Part shown: positions 50,969 through 58,812 of the stretch, one piece after another | Layout of the letters: each line of letters opens with the position of its first letter | How positions within the stretch are numbered: the first letter of the stretch is position 1 | NCBI RefSeq assembly: GCF_030815975.1 | Contig: NZ_JAUSXL010000002.1 | Coordinates: forward strand, 1,860,001 to 1,924,000 | DNA length: 64,000 nucleotides | Direction of reading: 5' to 3' | From: Variovorax paradoxus | GTDB lineage: Bacteria; Pseudomonadota; Gammaproteobacteria; Burkholderiales; Burkholderiaceae_C | The notes under the pieces: model-generated | What the model was told of the DNA's origin: nothing | Databases searched by the model: none | The model's input: only the letters and a program-made list of their open reading frames with translations | Program-made: the position numbers and the translations under genes

Positions 50969-50984
50969 CCCGGCCTCGGCCGGG
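50969..50984 (+). terminator. GC-rich hairpin between the tandem paralogs
   Basis: CCCGGC, loop CTCG, GCCGGG (50969-50984), 16 bases after the stop of the first paralog, followed by CCTTGCCCTTT. The T-tract is weak, so it may only attenuate. Confidence 0.4.
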
Positions 50985-51094
50985 CCTTGCCCTTTCCGTT
51001 AAGCCTTGCCTAAGCCGTGCGCCGCACAGTGGCGCCGTGGCCTTTTCCCGGCCACGCAGACAAGCAAGCAAGGAAGAAAGAAAGGACTCGGACC

Positions 51095-51583
51095 ATGATC
51101 CCCCGGATTTCATCGCAGACGCGGCCCCTGGCGGCCGCCATGCTGTGCGGCGCCGTTCTTCTCGCGGCGCTTTCCTCTTCGGCGCATGCGACGGTCAATC
51201 CGCCGATCCGCATGACGCACGGCATCGAATACATGAGCGGCGGCATCGGCAGCGACGAAGCCAAACTGATGGAGACGGTGGCGCCGCGCTGGCCCGCCAC
51301 CTTCGAATTCGCGATCAAGGACCACAAGGGCGCCGAGTTCGCATCCGACGTCCGCGTGACGGTGCGCGACAGCCACGGCACCGTGCTGCTCGACAACGTG
51401 GAGTCGGCCGGCCCGTTCATGGTGGCGCGGCTCGACCCCGGCACCTATGAAGTGGAAGCTCGCTTGCGTGGAAATACGCTCAAGCAAACGCTGCAGGTGA
51501 TGCCGGGAGCGCCCGCACGGGCGGCATTCATGTGGCCGGCGGGCACCGACATGGCTTCGGCCGGCACGCGGACGGTGCAGTAG
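51095..51583 (+). CDS. Secreted protein of unknown function, tandem paralog 2
   Basis: 162 residues, signal peptide (AAAMLCGAVLLAALSSSAHA). It aligns along its whole length with the preceding gene: NPPIRMTHGIEYMSGG, VAPRWPATFEFAIKD, GPFMVARLDPGTYEVEARLRG and ARAAFMWPAGTDMAS. The pair arose by tandem duplication and has diverged by more than half. A conserved Cys in the first (YMCGG) is Ser here (YMSGG). AAAGGA precedes the ATG at 51095. No known domain recognised beyond the same beta-sandwich-like motif. Confidence 0.82.
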   Translation: MIPRISSQTRPLAAAMLCGAVLLAALSSSAHATVNPPIRMTHGIEYMSGGIGSDEAKLMETVAPRWPATFEFAIKDHKGAEFASDVRVTVRDSHGTVLLDNVESAGPFMVARLDPGTYEVEARLRGNTLKQTLQVMPGAPARAAFMWPAGTDMASAGTRTVQ

Positions 51584-51672
51584 GCTTCGAGCCAGGGTCC
51601 CGGCGGCGGGGTGCCGGGCCTGCGGCTTTCTCGCCCAAGCCGCTCGCGGCACCCCGCTATCCGGAAGCCTCG

Positions 51673-51691
51673 CGCTATAGAAAAAATAGCG
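51673..51691. repeat. Short AT-rich palindrome
   Basis: CGCTAT (51673-51678), 7-base A-rich loop, ATAGCG (51686-51691). Second copy of the type at 50312-50328; it sits between the secreted protein and the phosphoesterase gene. Confidence 0.45.
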
Positions 51692-51776
51692 AGCGATCGA
51701 TCGCAAGCCGCCTTGAATGCGCGGCATGCGCCTTGCAGATGCCGTATCCCGGGCAACGCCCATTCCCATTGCCCCC

Positions 51777-52964
51777 ATGCCGATACGTTCCCTGAGCGTG
51801 CTCACCGCGCTCCTGCATGCCTACATCGCGCTGCGCCTGCTTCCCGCGCTGGCCATGCTCACGCCGGCCTGGCCGCTCGCGCTGGCCGCGCTCGCCATCT
51901 CGGCCGTCACGATTCCGCTGCCCTTTGTCTCGCGCCGCTCGGAGCGCGGCGCCTCGGCGGGCGAGTTGCTCCAATGGACGGGCCTGATCAGCATGGGATG
52001 GTTCTCCTCGTTGTTCGTGTCGACGCTGCTGCGCGACGCGGGCCTGCTGCTCGCCTGGCTCGCGAGCGTGCTGTTCGGCGCTCCGGTGCCCTGGCATGCC
52101 GTGCTGCCATGGAGTGCGATGGCCGTGCTGGTGCTGGCCACGCTGGTGTCGGCGGTGGGTTTTCTCAATGCCCGCCGCACCGCGGACGTGAAGCGCGTGG
52201 AGGTTCCGATCCATGGGCTGCCCGCGGCGCTCGAGGGCTTCACGATCGCGCAGCTCAGCGATATCCACGTCGGCCCGACCATCCGCAGCGCCTACATCCA
52301 GCGCATCGTCGATGCGGTGAACCGGCTCGGCGCCGATGCCATCGCGATCACCGGCGACCTGGTGGACGGCAGCGTGGCCGAGCTGCGCGAGCACATTGCG
52401 CCGCTGGCCGGGCTGCGGGCGCGCCACGGTACTTTCGTGGTGACGGGCAATCACGAGTACTACGCCGGCGCGCATGCATGGATCGACGAGCTGCGCAGGC
52501 TGGGGCTGAAGGTGCTGCTCAACGAGCATGTGGTGCTGCAGACGCGCAACGTGCGCGGCGCGCAGAACGACGAAGAGCTGTTCGAAAGCCAGCTGGTGCT
52601 GGCGGGCGTGACCGATTTCACTGCCGGCCATTTCGATGCCGCGCACGCCAGCGACCCGCACCTGGCGCTGTTCGATGCGCCGCCGCTGGTGCACACGCGG
52701 GTGCTGCTGGCGCATCAGCCGCGCAGCGCAATGCTGGCGGCCCAGGCCGGCTACCAGTTGCAGCTGTCGGGCCACACGCACGGCGGCCAGTTCTTTCCGT
52801 GGAATCTGTTCGTGCCGATGCAGCAGCCCTTCACCGCCGGGCTGCACCGGCTGCACGACATGTGGATCTACGTGAGCCGCGGCACGGGCTATTGGGGGCC
52901 GCCCAAGCGCTTCGGCGCGCCGTCCGAGATCACGCTGCTGACGCTGGTCATGGCGCGCGGCTGA
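51777..52964 (+). CDS. Membrane-anchored metallophosphoesterase (YkuE/UPF0046-like)
   Basis: 395 residues. Four or so N-terminal hydrophobic helices (up to about 150) precede a calcineurin-type phosphoesterase: DIHVGPTI (in QLSDIHVG), TGDLVDGS, GNHEYYAGAHAW, LAHQPRS and LSGHTHGGQFFPWNLFVP. All metal ligands (D, H, D, N, H, H, H) are visible. Bacterial relatives act on UDP-diacylglucosamine-like or nucleotide substrates; no prediction here. The start is uncertain: I choose the Met preceding the first helix; an upstream Met at 51717 or 51726 is possible. Confidence 0.88.
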   Translation: MPIRSLSVLTALLHAYIALRLLPALAMLTPAWPLALAALAISAVTIPLPFVSRRSERGASAGELLQWTGLISMGWFSSLFVSTLLRDAGLLLAWLASVLFGAPVPWHAVLPWSAMAVLVLATLVSAVGFLNARRTADVKRVEVPIHGLPAALEGFTIAQLSDIHVGPTIRSAYIQRIVDAVNRLGADAIAITGDLVDGSVAELREHIAPLAGLRARHGTFVVTGNHEYYAGAHAWIDELRRLGLKVLLNEHVVLQTRNVRGAQNDEELFESQLVLAGVTDFTAGHFDAAHASDPHLALFDAPPLVHTRVLLAHQPRSAMLAAQAGYQLQLSGHTHGGQFFPWNLFVPMQQPFTAGLHRLHDMWIYVSRGTGYWGPPKRFGAPSEITLLTLVMARG

Positions 52965-52977
52965 CGCGCCCGCCCGG

Positions 52978-53475
52978 TCAGCCGCGCAACTCGGCCAGCC
53001 GGCGGGCGTTCGAGGTGGCTGCGGCGTGGATCGGCTTCAGTCCGTCGCGTGCAATGCGCACCGCCGTGCCCGAAAGCCGGCTGGCCGTGCCCGCGGCCCG
53101 GGCCGTGGCCTGAACGAAGGCATCGCTGCGCTCCGCGGCCTGCGCGGGGGTGACGCTGCCGGCCATCGACAGAAAGGCCCCGGCGCTCAAAAGCCATTGT
53201 TGAAGGGCGCGGCTCGCCAGCGAGACGTGGCTGCTGTGCCATTGCCTGACCATGGCCACGCCCGATTCGCTGGCAGCGGCGAGTTTTTCATCGCCCATGA
53301 GCTGGAACTCCGCGAGATCGGCCGCGCTGGGCGCGAGCCCCGCCTTGGCCATGCGCTCGGTGCGCATCTGGATCACGGACCCGGAGGACAGCAGCATCTC
53401 CTGGGTCTTGAGGGCCACATCCACCCACAGCATCAGCGGGTTGGACAGGCGGGCGACAGAGGTGAGGGACGGCAT
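52978..53475 (-). CDS. PHA granule-associated phasin-like protein
   Basis: 165 residues, almost all helical. Features of granule-associated phasins: WVDVALKTQEMLLSSGSVIQMRTERMAKAGLAPSAADLAEFQLMG and an amphipathic Ala-rich remainder. It would coat polyhydroxyalkanoate granules. Convergent with the phosphoesterase gene (13-base gap). The upstream gap holds TGC-rich dyads resembling a PhaR-type operator. Confidence 0.8.
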   Translation of the reverse strand: MPSLTSVARLSNPLMLWVDVALKTQEMLLSSGSVIQMRTERMAKAGLAPSAADLAEFQLMGDEKLAAASESGVAMVRQWHSSHVSLASRALQQWLLSAGAFLSMAGSVTPAQAAERSDAFVQATARAAGTASRLSGTAVRIARDGLKPIHAAATSNARRLAELRG

Positions 53476-53527
53476 GGTGCGATTTATGAGGACGGATGAA
53501 CCCCACTATAGGCCCGAGCCGCATGAA

Positions 53528-53566
53528 TTGCTGCACCGCAACAAAATCGACTCTGCAATTTTGTTG
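53528..53566. promoter_or_regulatory. Candidate operator for the phasin gene (TGC-rich and AT-rich dyads)
   Basis: Two overlapping inverted repeats: TTGCTGC...GCAACAA (53528-53544, one mismatch) and CAACAAAAT...ATTTTGTTG (53539-53547 with 53558-53566, perfect 9 bp). They lie 50-90 bases upstream of the phasin start. TGC-rich dyads are typical of PhaR sites in PHA producers. The second could also be a regulatory hairpin. Confidence 0.4.
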
Positions 53567-53677
53567 AACAAGTCCTACTTTTCGACGTGGCAATAGCCGC
53601 GGCCAAAGGCGCGGACGGCCGCGGAAAGTAATTATTTCTTTTCTTTTCTTTCATTATTTGCAGACAACAACCACATC

Positions 53678-54253
53678 ATGAAAGCACACAGGTCCGCGTC
53701 CCTCGGGGCCGCCGTGTTCGCAGGCGTCCTGTGCCTGCTGGGCGCACAGGCTCATGCATTCGAAGACAGTGCACGCGGTTTTTATCTCGAGGGCGGCCAT
53801 GCGCCGCACGGCGACAAGGGCGGCACCGATTCGGCCACGGTGGGCATGACGCTGCCGTGGTCGCCGCGCCAGCCGGTGCATGAAGGCGCGCTCACTTCCT
53901 ACTGGGATCTGTTCGCGAGCCAATGGCATGCGCCGGCTTTGGGCAGCAGTTCGCGCAACTACACGCAGATCGGCGCGATCTACACTTGGCGCTACCGCTT
54001 CGACGGCGGCAGTTCGCCGTGGTTTGCCGAAGGCGGCGTGGGCGGCACGGTGATGGACCACCTCTACAGGACGCCCGATCGCAGCTTCAGCACCGCGTTC
54101 CAGTTCACCGAAGTGCTGGGCCTGGGACGCAGCTTCGGCGAGGACGGCAAGCACGAACTGACGCTGCGGCTGCAGCATTTCTCGAACGCGGGCATCAAGA
54201 AGCCGAATCCGGGCGAAAACTTTGTCCGCGTGCGCTACACCTATCACTTCTAG
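53678..54253 (+). CDS. pagL: PagL-like lipid A 3-O-deacylase (acyloxyacyl hydrolase family)
   Basis: 191 residues with a signal peptide (ASLGAAVFAGVLCLLGAQAHA) and an 8-strand outer-membrane barrel. The catalytic motif near the C-terminus is LQHFSNAGIKKPNPGENF, containing the His-x-Ser pair and Glu of PagL, and the protein ends with aromatic RVRYTYHF as outer-membrane proteins do. It removes the 3-O acyl chain of lipid A, altering recognition and permeability. It overlaps the convergent membrane-protein gene by 4 bases. Confidence 0.87.
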   Translation: MKAHRSASLGAAVFAGVLCLLGAQAHAFEDSARGFYLEGGHAPHGDKGGTDSATVGMTLPWSPRQPVHEGALTSYWDLFASQWHAPALGSSSRNYTQIGAIYTWRYRFDGGSSPWFAEGGVGGTVMDHLYRTPDRSFSTAFQFTEVLGLGRSFGEDGKHELTLRLQHFSNAGIKKPNPGENFVRVRYTYHF

Positions 54254-55221
54254 CGTTTCGACGCCGTCGCGTGCCGCCAGCGCCGCGCACGCAGTTCAGT
54301 GGCGAAATAGGCCACGGTGGCCACACCCAGCGGCAAGAGGTAGTAGAGCCCCCGGTAGACCAGCAGCACGCCCAGCAGCCGGCCTTGCGGCACTTCGTGC
54401 GAGAGCAGCGCAAGGAACACCGCCTCCAGCACGCCAAGGCCGGCCGGCACGTGGGTGACCACGCCCGCCACCGCGGCCACCAGCAGCACCGCGAGCACCG
54501 CGTGATAGGCCACTTCGCCCTGCAGCAGGACCCAGATCACGCCGCCGATCAGCGACCAGTTCAGACACGACATGGCCAGTTGGAGCGAGGCCATTCGAAG
54601 GGACGGCACCTTGAACGGATAGTGGCGCAGCCGGAAGACGTGCCCGCTGGCCAGCGCGCACAGCACGAAGTAGGCCGCGGCCAGCAGCAGCAACACCGCG
54701 CCCAGGATGCGCAGGCCCCCGTTGCCAATCTTCCATTCGGCCGGCAGCGCCAGCGGCCAGAAGCAGAAGGCCACCCCCGCCACCACCAGGTAGCCGAGCC
54801 AGTTGGTCAGCATGCTGAAGCCGAGCACGCGCGTGATGGTGCCGTTAGGGAGGCCCAGGCGCGAATAGAGCCGGTAGCGGAACGCCACGCCGCCCACCAG
54901 CGAACCGAGATTGAGGTTGAAGGCGTAGCTGATGAAGGTCACGCCCATGACGGTGCGGGCGCCGAGCGGGTGGCGCGTGAGATGGCGGCCCAGCAGGTCG
55001 TAGGTGCTGTAGATCGCAAAGCTGGTGGCGGCCAGCGCGCCGCCCAGCCACAGCGTGGCCGCGGGCAGTGCGCGCATGGCGTCGAACACCTCCTGCCAGT
55101 CGATGGCGCGCGCCTGGCTCACGAGCAGCCAGGCAATCAGGCCGAAGAAGGCCCAGACCGCGATGCGACGCAGCCAGGGCCACCAGGGCCGGTGCGCGAG
55201 GCGGGCGGTCCGGGTGTTCAC
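54250..55221 (-). CDS. UPF0104/LPG-synthase-type integral membrane protein
   Basis: 323 residues, eight to nine helices (AVWAFFGLIAWLLVSQAR, FAIYSTYDLLG, LSRL... GFSMLTNWLGYLVVAGVAF, VLLVAAVAGVVTHVPAGLGVLEAVFLALL). The THVPAGLGVLEAVF motif is typical of the lysylphosphatidylglycerol-synthase-like TM family (UPF0104). The synthase domain of MprF is absent, so it may be a flippase or regulator. GTG start at 55221, with GGAGGT 7 bases upstream from the shared repeat. It follows a cardiolipin synthase, so both deal with membrane lipids. Confidence 0.88.
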   Translation of the reverse strand: MNTRTARLAHRPWWPWLRRIAVWAFFGLIAWLLVSQARAIDWQEVFDAMRALPAATLWLGGALAATSFAIYSTYDLLGRHLTRHPLGARTVMGVTFISYAFNLNLGSLVGGVAFRYRLYSRLGLPNGTITRVLGFSMLTNWLGYLVVAGVAFCFWPLALPAEWKIGNGGLRILGAVLLLLAAAYFVLCALASGHVFRLRHYPFKVPSLRMASLQLAMSCLNWSLIGGVIWVLLQGEVAYHAVLAVLLVAAVAGVVTHVPAGLGVLEAVFLALLSHEVPQGRLLGVLLVYRGLYYLLPLGVATVAYFATELRARRWRHATASKR

Positions 55222-55285
55222 CGGGTGACCTCCGCGCTGCGCGCTGCGGTGCGAGCCCCCTTCGGAGCGGCCGGGCGGGGGCTCA
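55222..55285 (-). repeat. Intercistronic repeat between cardiolipin synthase and UPF0104 gene
   Basis: From the synthase stop (TGAGCC...) through GCAGCGCGCAGCGCGGAGGT to the GTG of the next gene on the minus strand. It is the second copy of the element at 23866-23923; most of the sequence and both edges are shared. It again supplies the Shine-Dalgarno. Confidence 0.7.
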
Positions 55286-56560
55286 TGCCGCTTCCGTCGG
55301 CGCGGCCCCGTTGTCGCCGGTGCCTTCGCGCTTTTCGCGCTTCTCTGCAAGCTCGGTGGCCTCGGCCAGGGTGAGGCGCGGCACCTGCCGCGGCAGCCAG
55401 CCCAGCCATGACGGATACCAGCGCAGGAAGTGGAAGATGAAGAAGCTGCGCACCAGCCGCCAGCCGCTCCATCCGCTCTCCAGGTCGGCCACGCCGATCT
55501 GCTGGCAGCTCTCGCGCATGAGCGTGTCCATGCGTTCCCACAGCAGTTGGTTGAAGGCCTTGTCGCGCGCGAACACATTGGCCTCCAGGTTGAGCGACAG
55601 GCTCAGCGGATCGAGATTGCTCGAACCGACCGTGGTCCACTCGTCGTCCATCAGCGCGACCTTGGCATGCAGCGGGCGGTCGCAGTATTCGTAGATGCGC
55701 ACGCCCGCATGCAGCAGGTGGTGGTAGAGCATGGTCGCGGCCGTCTTGACGATCGGCATGTCGGGCTCGCCCTGCAGGATGAGCCGCACATCCACGCCGC
55801 GCCGGGCGGCACGGCGCAGCTCCTTGATGAGCCTGTAGCCGGGAAAGAAATACGCATTGGCAATCACGATGCGCTTGCGTGCGGCGCGGATCGCGGCCAG
55901 GTATTCGCGTTCGATGTCGCCGGTGTGGCGGCGGTTGTCGCGCGTGATGAGCACGGCCTCCACATCGCCGACGGCCTCCCGGTCGGCAGGCGGCGCCTGC
56001 CGGAGCCGGCGGCGAAACCAGCGCGGCCCCTTGTCGCCGAGCGCAATGGCACGCAGCACGAACTGGTGGATCTGCGCCACGACCGGGCCGTGCAGTTCCA
56101 CCGCATAGTCCTGCTTGGCCTTGGGTCCGTAGTCCAGCAGGTGGTCGGCCGAATAGTTGAGGCCGCCCACGAACGCGAGTTCTCCATCGACCACCACGAT
56201 CTTGCGGTGCATCCGGCGAAACACGTTCAGCCGCTGGCCGAGGATGCGATGCGCCGGATCGAACACTCGCACCCTCACGCCCACGCCGCTCAGCCCTGCG
56301 ATGAATTCGCGCGAGAGATCCGGCGAGCCGAAGCCGTCGACCATCAGGTCGATCTTCACGCCGCGCTGGGCCGCCGAACGCATGGCGGCCTGCAGCGCGA
56401 GGCCCACCTTGTCCTCGAACAGGATGAAGGTCTCGATGATGACTTCGCGCCGGGCCTGGCGAATCGCGTCGAACACGCGCGTGAAGAACTCCTCGCCGTT
56501 CTCGAGCAGCGCGATGCGGTTGCCGCCCACCCACCGGCCGACGTTATCCATGGCGTTCAC
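55283..56560 (-). CDS. clsB: Cardiolipin synthase B-like phospholipase-D family enzyme
   Basis: 425 residues without an N-terminal membrane pair, as in ClsB. Two HKD motifs are present: HRKIVVVDGELAFVGGLNYSADHL and HAKVALMDDEWTTVGSSNLDPLS. It condenses two phosphatidylglycerols, or transfers phosphatidyl groups between related lipids. The N-terminal RVFDAIRQARREVIIETFI also fits. The start is the Met at 56560, or the Met 3 codons later. It follows an EEP-family gene in the same direction (23-base gap), as in E. coli where ybhP precedes clsB. Confidence 0.93.
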   Translation of the reverse strand: MNAMDNVGRWVGGNRIALLENGEEFFTRVFDAIRQARREVIIETFILFEDKVGLALQAAMRSAAQRGVKIDLMVDGFGSPDLSREFIAGLSGVGVRVRVFDPAHRILGQRLNVFRRMHRKIVVVDGELAFVGGLNYSADHLLDYGPKAKQDYAVELHGPVVAQIHQFVLRAIALGDKGPRWFRRRLRQAPPADREAVGDVEAVLITRDNRRHTGDIEREYLAAIRAARKRIVIANAYFFPGYRLIKELRRAARRGVDVRLILQGEPDMPIVKTAATMLYHHLLHAGVRIYEYCDRPLHAKVALMDDEWTTVGSSNLDPLSLSLNLEANVFARDKAFNQLLWERMDTLMRESCQQIGVADLESGWSGWRLVRSFFIFHFLRWYPSWLGWLPRQVPRLTLAEATELAEKREKREGTGDNGAAPTEAA

Positions 56561-56583
56561 CGCAGGTCATGGACGTGGCCGCT

Positions 56584-57369
56584 TCAAAGGTCGATGTTCG
56601 CAACCAGCGGCGCGTGGTCCGACAGATGCGACCAGGGCTTGCGCGGCAGCACCACGGGCGCGTGCACGCCCGCGTTGCGAACATAGATGCGGTCGAGCGA
56701 CAGCAGCGGAAAGCGCGCCGGAAAGGTCTTGGCGGCCGAGCCGTTCGCATGCACGAAAACCTCGCGCAGGCCGGCGCCTTCCTCCAGCACCTGGTGCGCA
56801 CGGCCGCGCCAGTCGTTGAAGTCGCCCGCGACGACCAGCGGCGCATCGGCCGGCACCTCGTCGCGCACGATGTGCAACAGCAGTTCCAGCTGCTGCTGCC
56901 GGTGCGCCTCGGCCAGGCCGAGATGCGCGCAGATCGCATGGACGTCGACCGTGCGGCCCGGCAGGCGCAGCACGCAATGGAGCAGGCCGCGCTTTTCGGG
57001 CCCGGCCACCGACACGTCGTGGTTGCGGAAATGCACGATCGGAAACTTGGACAACACCGCATTGCCGTGGTGGCCCCGGGGGTACACGGCGTTGCGCCCA
57101 TAGGCGAACTGCGGCCACATGGTGTCGGCAAGGAATTCGTAGTGCGGCGCCTCGGGCCAGTTGTTGACCCGGCGCGAATGGCGCGAATGGGTGCCGAGCA
57201 CCTCCTGCAGGAACACCACGTCGGCCCCCACGGTGCGCACCGCATCGCGCAGTTCCGGAAGGATGAACTTGCGGTTGAGCGCGGTGAAGCCCTTGTGGGT
57301 GTTCACCGTCATGACCTTGAGCGAGGTCGGCGCCGCGACGGCAAGTGGAATCGGCGAGGAGGAAGACAT
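56584..57369 (-). CDS. Endonuclease/exonuclease/phosphatase family hydrolase (YbhP-like)
   Basis: 261 residues, EEP fold: [22 protein letters not shown] (Glu metal ligand), [22 protein letters not shown] (catalytic D-N) and [10 protein letters not shown] (His). In E. coli the homolog YbhP sits in the same order next to clsB. It may act on a phospholipid or nucleotide phosphodiester; no substrate is known. The start at 57369 is chosen because the upstream extension is basic, low-complexity read-through. Confidence 0.9.
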   Translation of the reverse strand: MSSSSPIPLAVAAPTSLKVMTVNTHKGFTALNRKFILPELRDAVRTVGADVVFLQEVLGTHSRHSRRVNNWPEAPHYEFLADTMWPQFAYGRNAVYPRGHHGNAVLSKFPIVHFRNHDVSVAGPEKRGLLHCVLRLPGRTVDVHAICAHLGLAEAHRQQQLELLLHIVRDEVPADAPLVVAGDFNDWRGRAHQVLEEGAGLREVFVHANGSAAKTFPARFPLLSLDRIYVRNAGVHAPVVLPRKPWSHLSDHAPLVANIDL

Positions 57370-57399
57370 CGGTCTTGCGGTTGTACGTTGCCGCGAACG

Positions 57400-57470
57400 G
57401 CGCGCCTGTAGGAACGCGCCACCTTCTTCACCGCCTTTCGCGACGGGACGGCCGGCTCCTACAGGCAGGC
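57400..57470. repeat. REP-like doublet (REPIN-type)
   Basis: CCTGTAGGA (57405-57413) is inverted as TCCTACAGG (57457-57465), with a GC-rich inner region that itself pairs (GCGAC, GGGACG blocks). The CTGTAGGAGC-like core is typical of repetitive extragenic palindromes in Pseudomonas and Xanthomonadaceae. It lies in the divergent gap between the hydrolase and the secreted protein. No RAYT transposase is in the window. Confidence 0.55.
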
Positions 57471-57582
57471 CTGCCGCACCCCGACACATCCCGCATCGGA
57501 GGCCTCCTACGGTGATTTTTCAGGCCGCAGGAAACAAGCCGGCGGTCTTTCTTCATCACATCATTTTTTAAAGGAACGCACC

Positions 57583-58011
57583 ATGAAGCACGCAATCCTT
57601 CACGCCACGGCGCTGGCCGGCCTGATGGCCGCGGCCGGCGCCGCCATGGCGCAGGCCACGTCGATACCCGCCCAGCCGGACCCGGCCGTGGGCGGCCAAG
57701 CCAGCACGCAGACCCCCGTCGGCGTGCCCAACCCGCCGCAGCGCCCCGATGCGAGCATGCCGGCTTCGCGCGAAGCCGTGAAGGCCGAGGCGCGCGCCCA
57801 CAACCGCAACAACACCAACAACCTGGTGCCCAAGGGCGAGGCCAGCACCACGGTAAACGCGCAGCCGAATGCCATGCCGCAACCCACCGGCGAGATGTCG
57901 CGCGCCGAGGTGAGCCAGATGGCCCGCAAGCCCAAGCCCCAGTTCGGCCAGCGGGGCGAACGGCCGGACGTGCCCACGAATCCGACCGAAAAGACCGGTA
58001 CGCCTCAATAA
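57583..58011 (+). CDS. Small secreted protein of unknown function, Pro/Asn/Ala-rich
   Basis: 142 residues with a signal peptide (ATALAGLMAAAGAAMAQA). The mature part is low in hydrophobic residues and rich in Pro, Gln, Asn, Thr (TPVGVPNPPQRPDASMP, HNRNNTNNLVPKGEAST, QARKPKPQFGQRGERP-like), so it is probably disordered. AAAGGA precedes the ATG. No family recognised. A terminator follows 15 bases after the stop, so it is monocistronic. Confidence 0.8.
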   Translation: MKHAILHATALAGLMAAAGAAMAQATSIPAQPDPAVGGQASTQTPVGVPNPPQRPDASMPASREAVKAEARAHNRNNTNNLVPKGEASTTVNAQPNAMPQPTGEMSRAEVSQMARKPKPQFGQRGERPDVPTNPTEKTGTPQ

Positions 58012-58025
58012 GCGCCGGTGGACGG

Positions 58026-58061
58026 AAAAAGCCCGCGGTGCTCGAGGCATCGCGGGCTTTT
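58026..58061. terminator. Bidirectional terminator after the small secreted protein
   Basis: AAAAGCCCGCG (58027-58037) is complementary to CGCGGGCTTTT (58051-58061) across a 13-base loop. Flanking A and T runs make it usable from both sides, including for the convergent Spy-like gene. Confidence 0.88.
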
Positions 58062-58093
58062 CATTGTGTGCGCCGGCTCGGGCGCTCTGCGGG

Positions 58094-58660
58094 TCAGCTC
58101 TTGGCAGGGGCCGTGGCGGCCTCGCCGTGAGGGCCATGATGGCCGCGGTGGCCGTGCATGCCGGCATGCACCGTTTCCGCGTCGAAGGTCTTCTGCTGTT
58201 CGGGTGTCAGCGCGGCATAGAAGGCCTTGGTGGCTTCGGCGCGCTTGGCGAACCTGGCACTGCGCTCGGCCTGGCGGGCCTGCATGCGCTCCAGGCGCTC
58301 GGGCGTGGTGAGCTTGGCGAATTCCGCACGGTCCATGCGCTGCGGGCGGGCCCCGGCTGGCGGCTGGCTGGCGGCAGCGAAGGTGGTCCATGCGCTTTCC
58401 TGTCCGGCGTTCAGTTTGAGCTTTTCCTTCAGCGCGGCAAGGCGCTTGGCGCGATGCGCCTGCATGCGCTCCATGCGCTGGGCCGGGTCCATGCGCTTGT
58501 GCTGCGCCTTGGGTGCGCCGGCGTCAGCCTGCGCGACGGCGGCAGAAGGCGTGGAAGAAGTGGCGGGCGCCGCCGGGGTCTGTGCAAAGGCGCCCGAAGA
58601 GGCGAGGGCGGCCGAACCCAGAAGGCTGGCCCAGACGATGCGTTGGCGAAGAGAGATCAT
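58094..58660 (-). CDS. Spy/CpxP-like periplasmic protein (LTXXQ motif)
   Basis: 188 residues with a signal peptide (WASLLGSAALASSGAFAQ). Two LTXXQ-like motifs are visible, LKLNAGQESAW and ALTPEQQKTFDAE, in a helical, Lys/Arg/Met-rich protein with a His-rich tail (HGHRGHHGPHGE). This is the pattern of Spy/CpxP chaperones and metal-stress sensors. The His tail could bind metal. No two-component system is adjacent. Confidence 0.88.
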   Translation of the reverse strand: MISLRQRIVWASLLGSAALASSGAFAQTPAAPATSSTPSAAVAQADAGAPKAQHKRMDPAQRMERMQAHRAKRLAALKEKLKLNAGQESAWTTFAAASQPPAGARPQRMDRAEFAKLTTPERLERMQARQAERSARFAKRAEATKAFYAALTPEQQKTFDAETVHAGMHGHRGHHGPHGEAATAPAKS

Positions 58661-58812
58661 GAAAAGTGCTTCCTTTCGAAGAAGCCCGCCGCCAAGGGGC
58701 AGCAGGTGGGACGAAGTGTGGAAGACCTCTGTATCCCCCAGGTGAGCCGGAAGTGAGCGTGCGTAAAGAATCATGAATGAAAACGCCGACCCGGCGCCGC
58801 CCGCAGCGCGGC

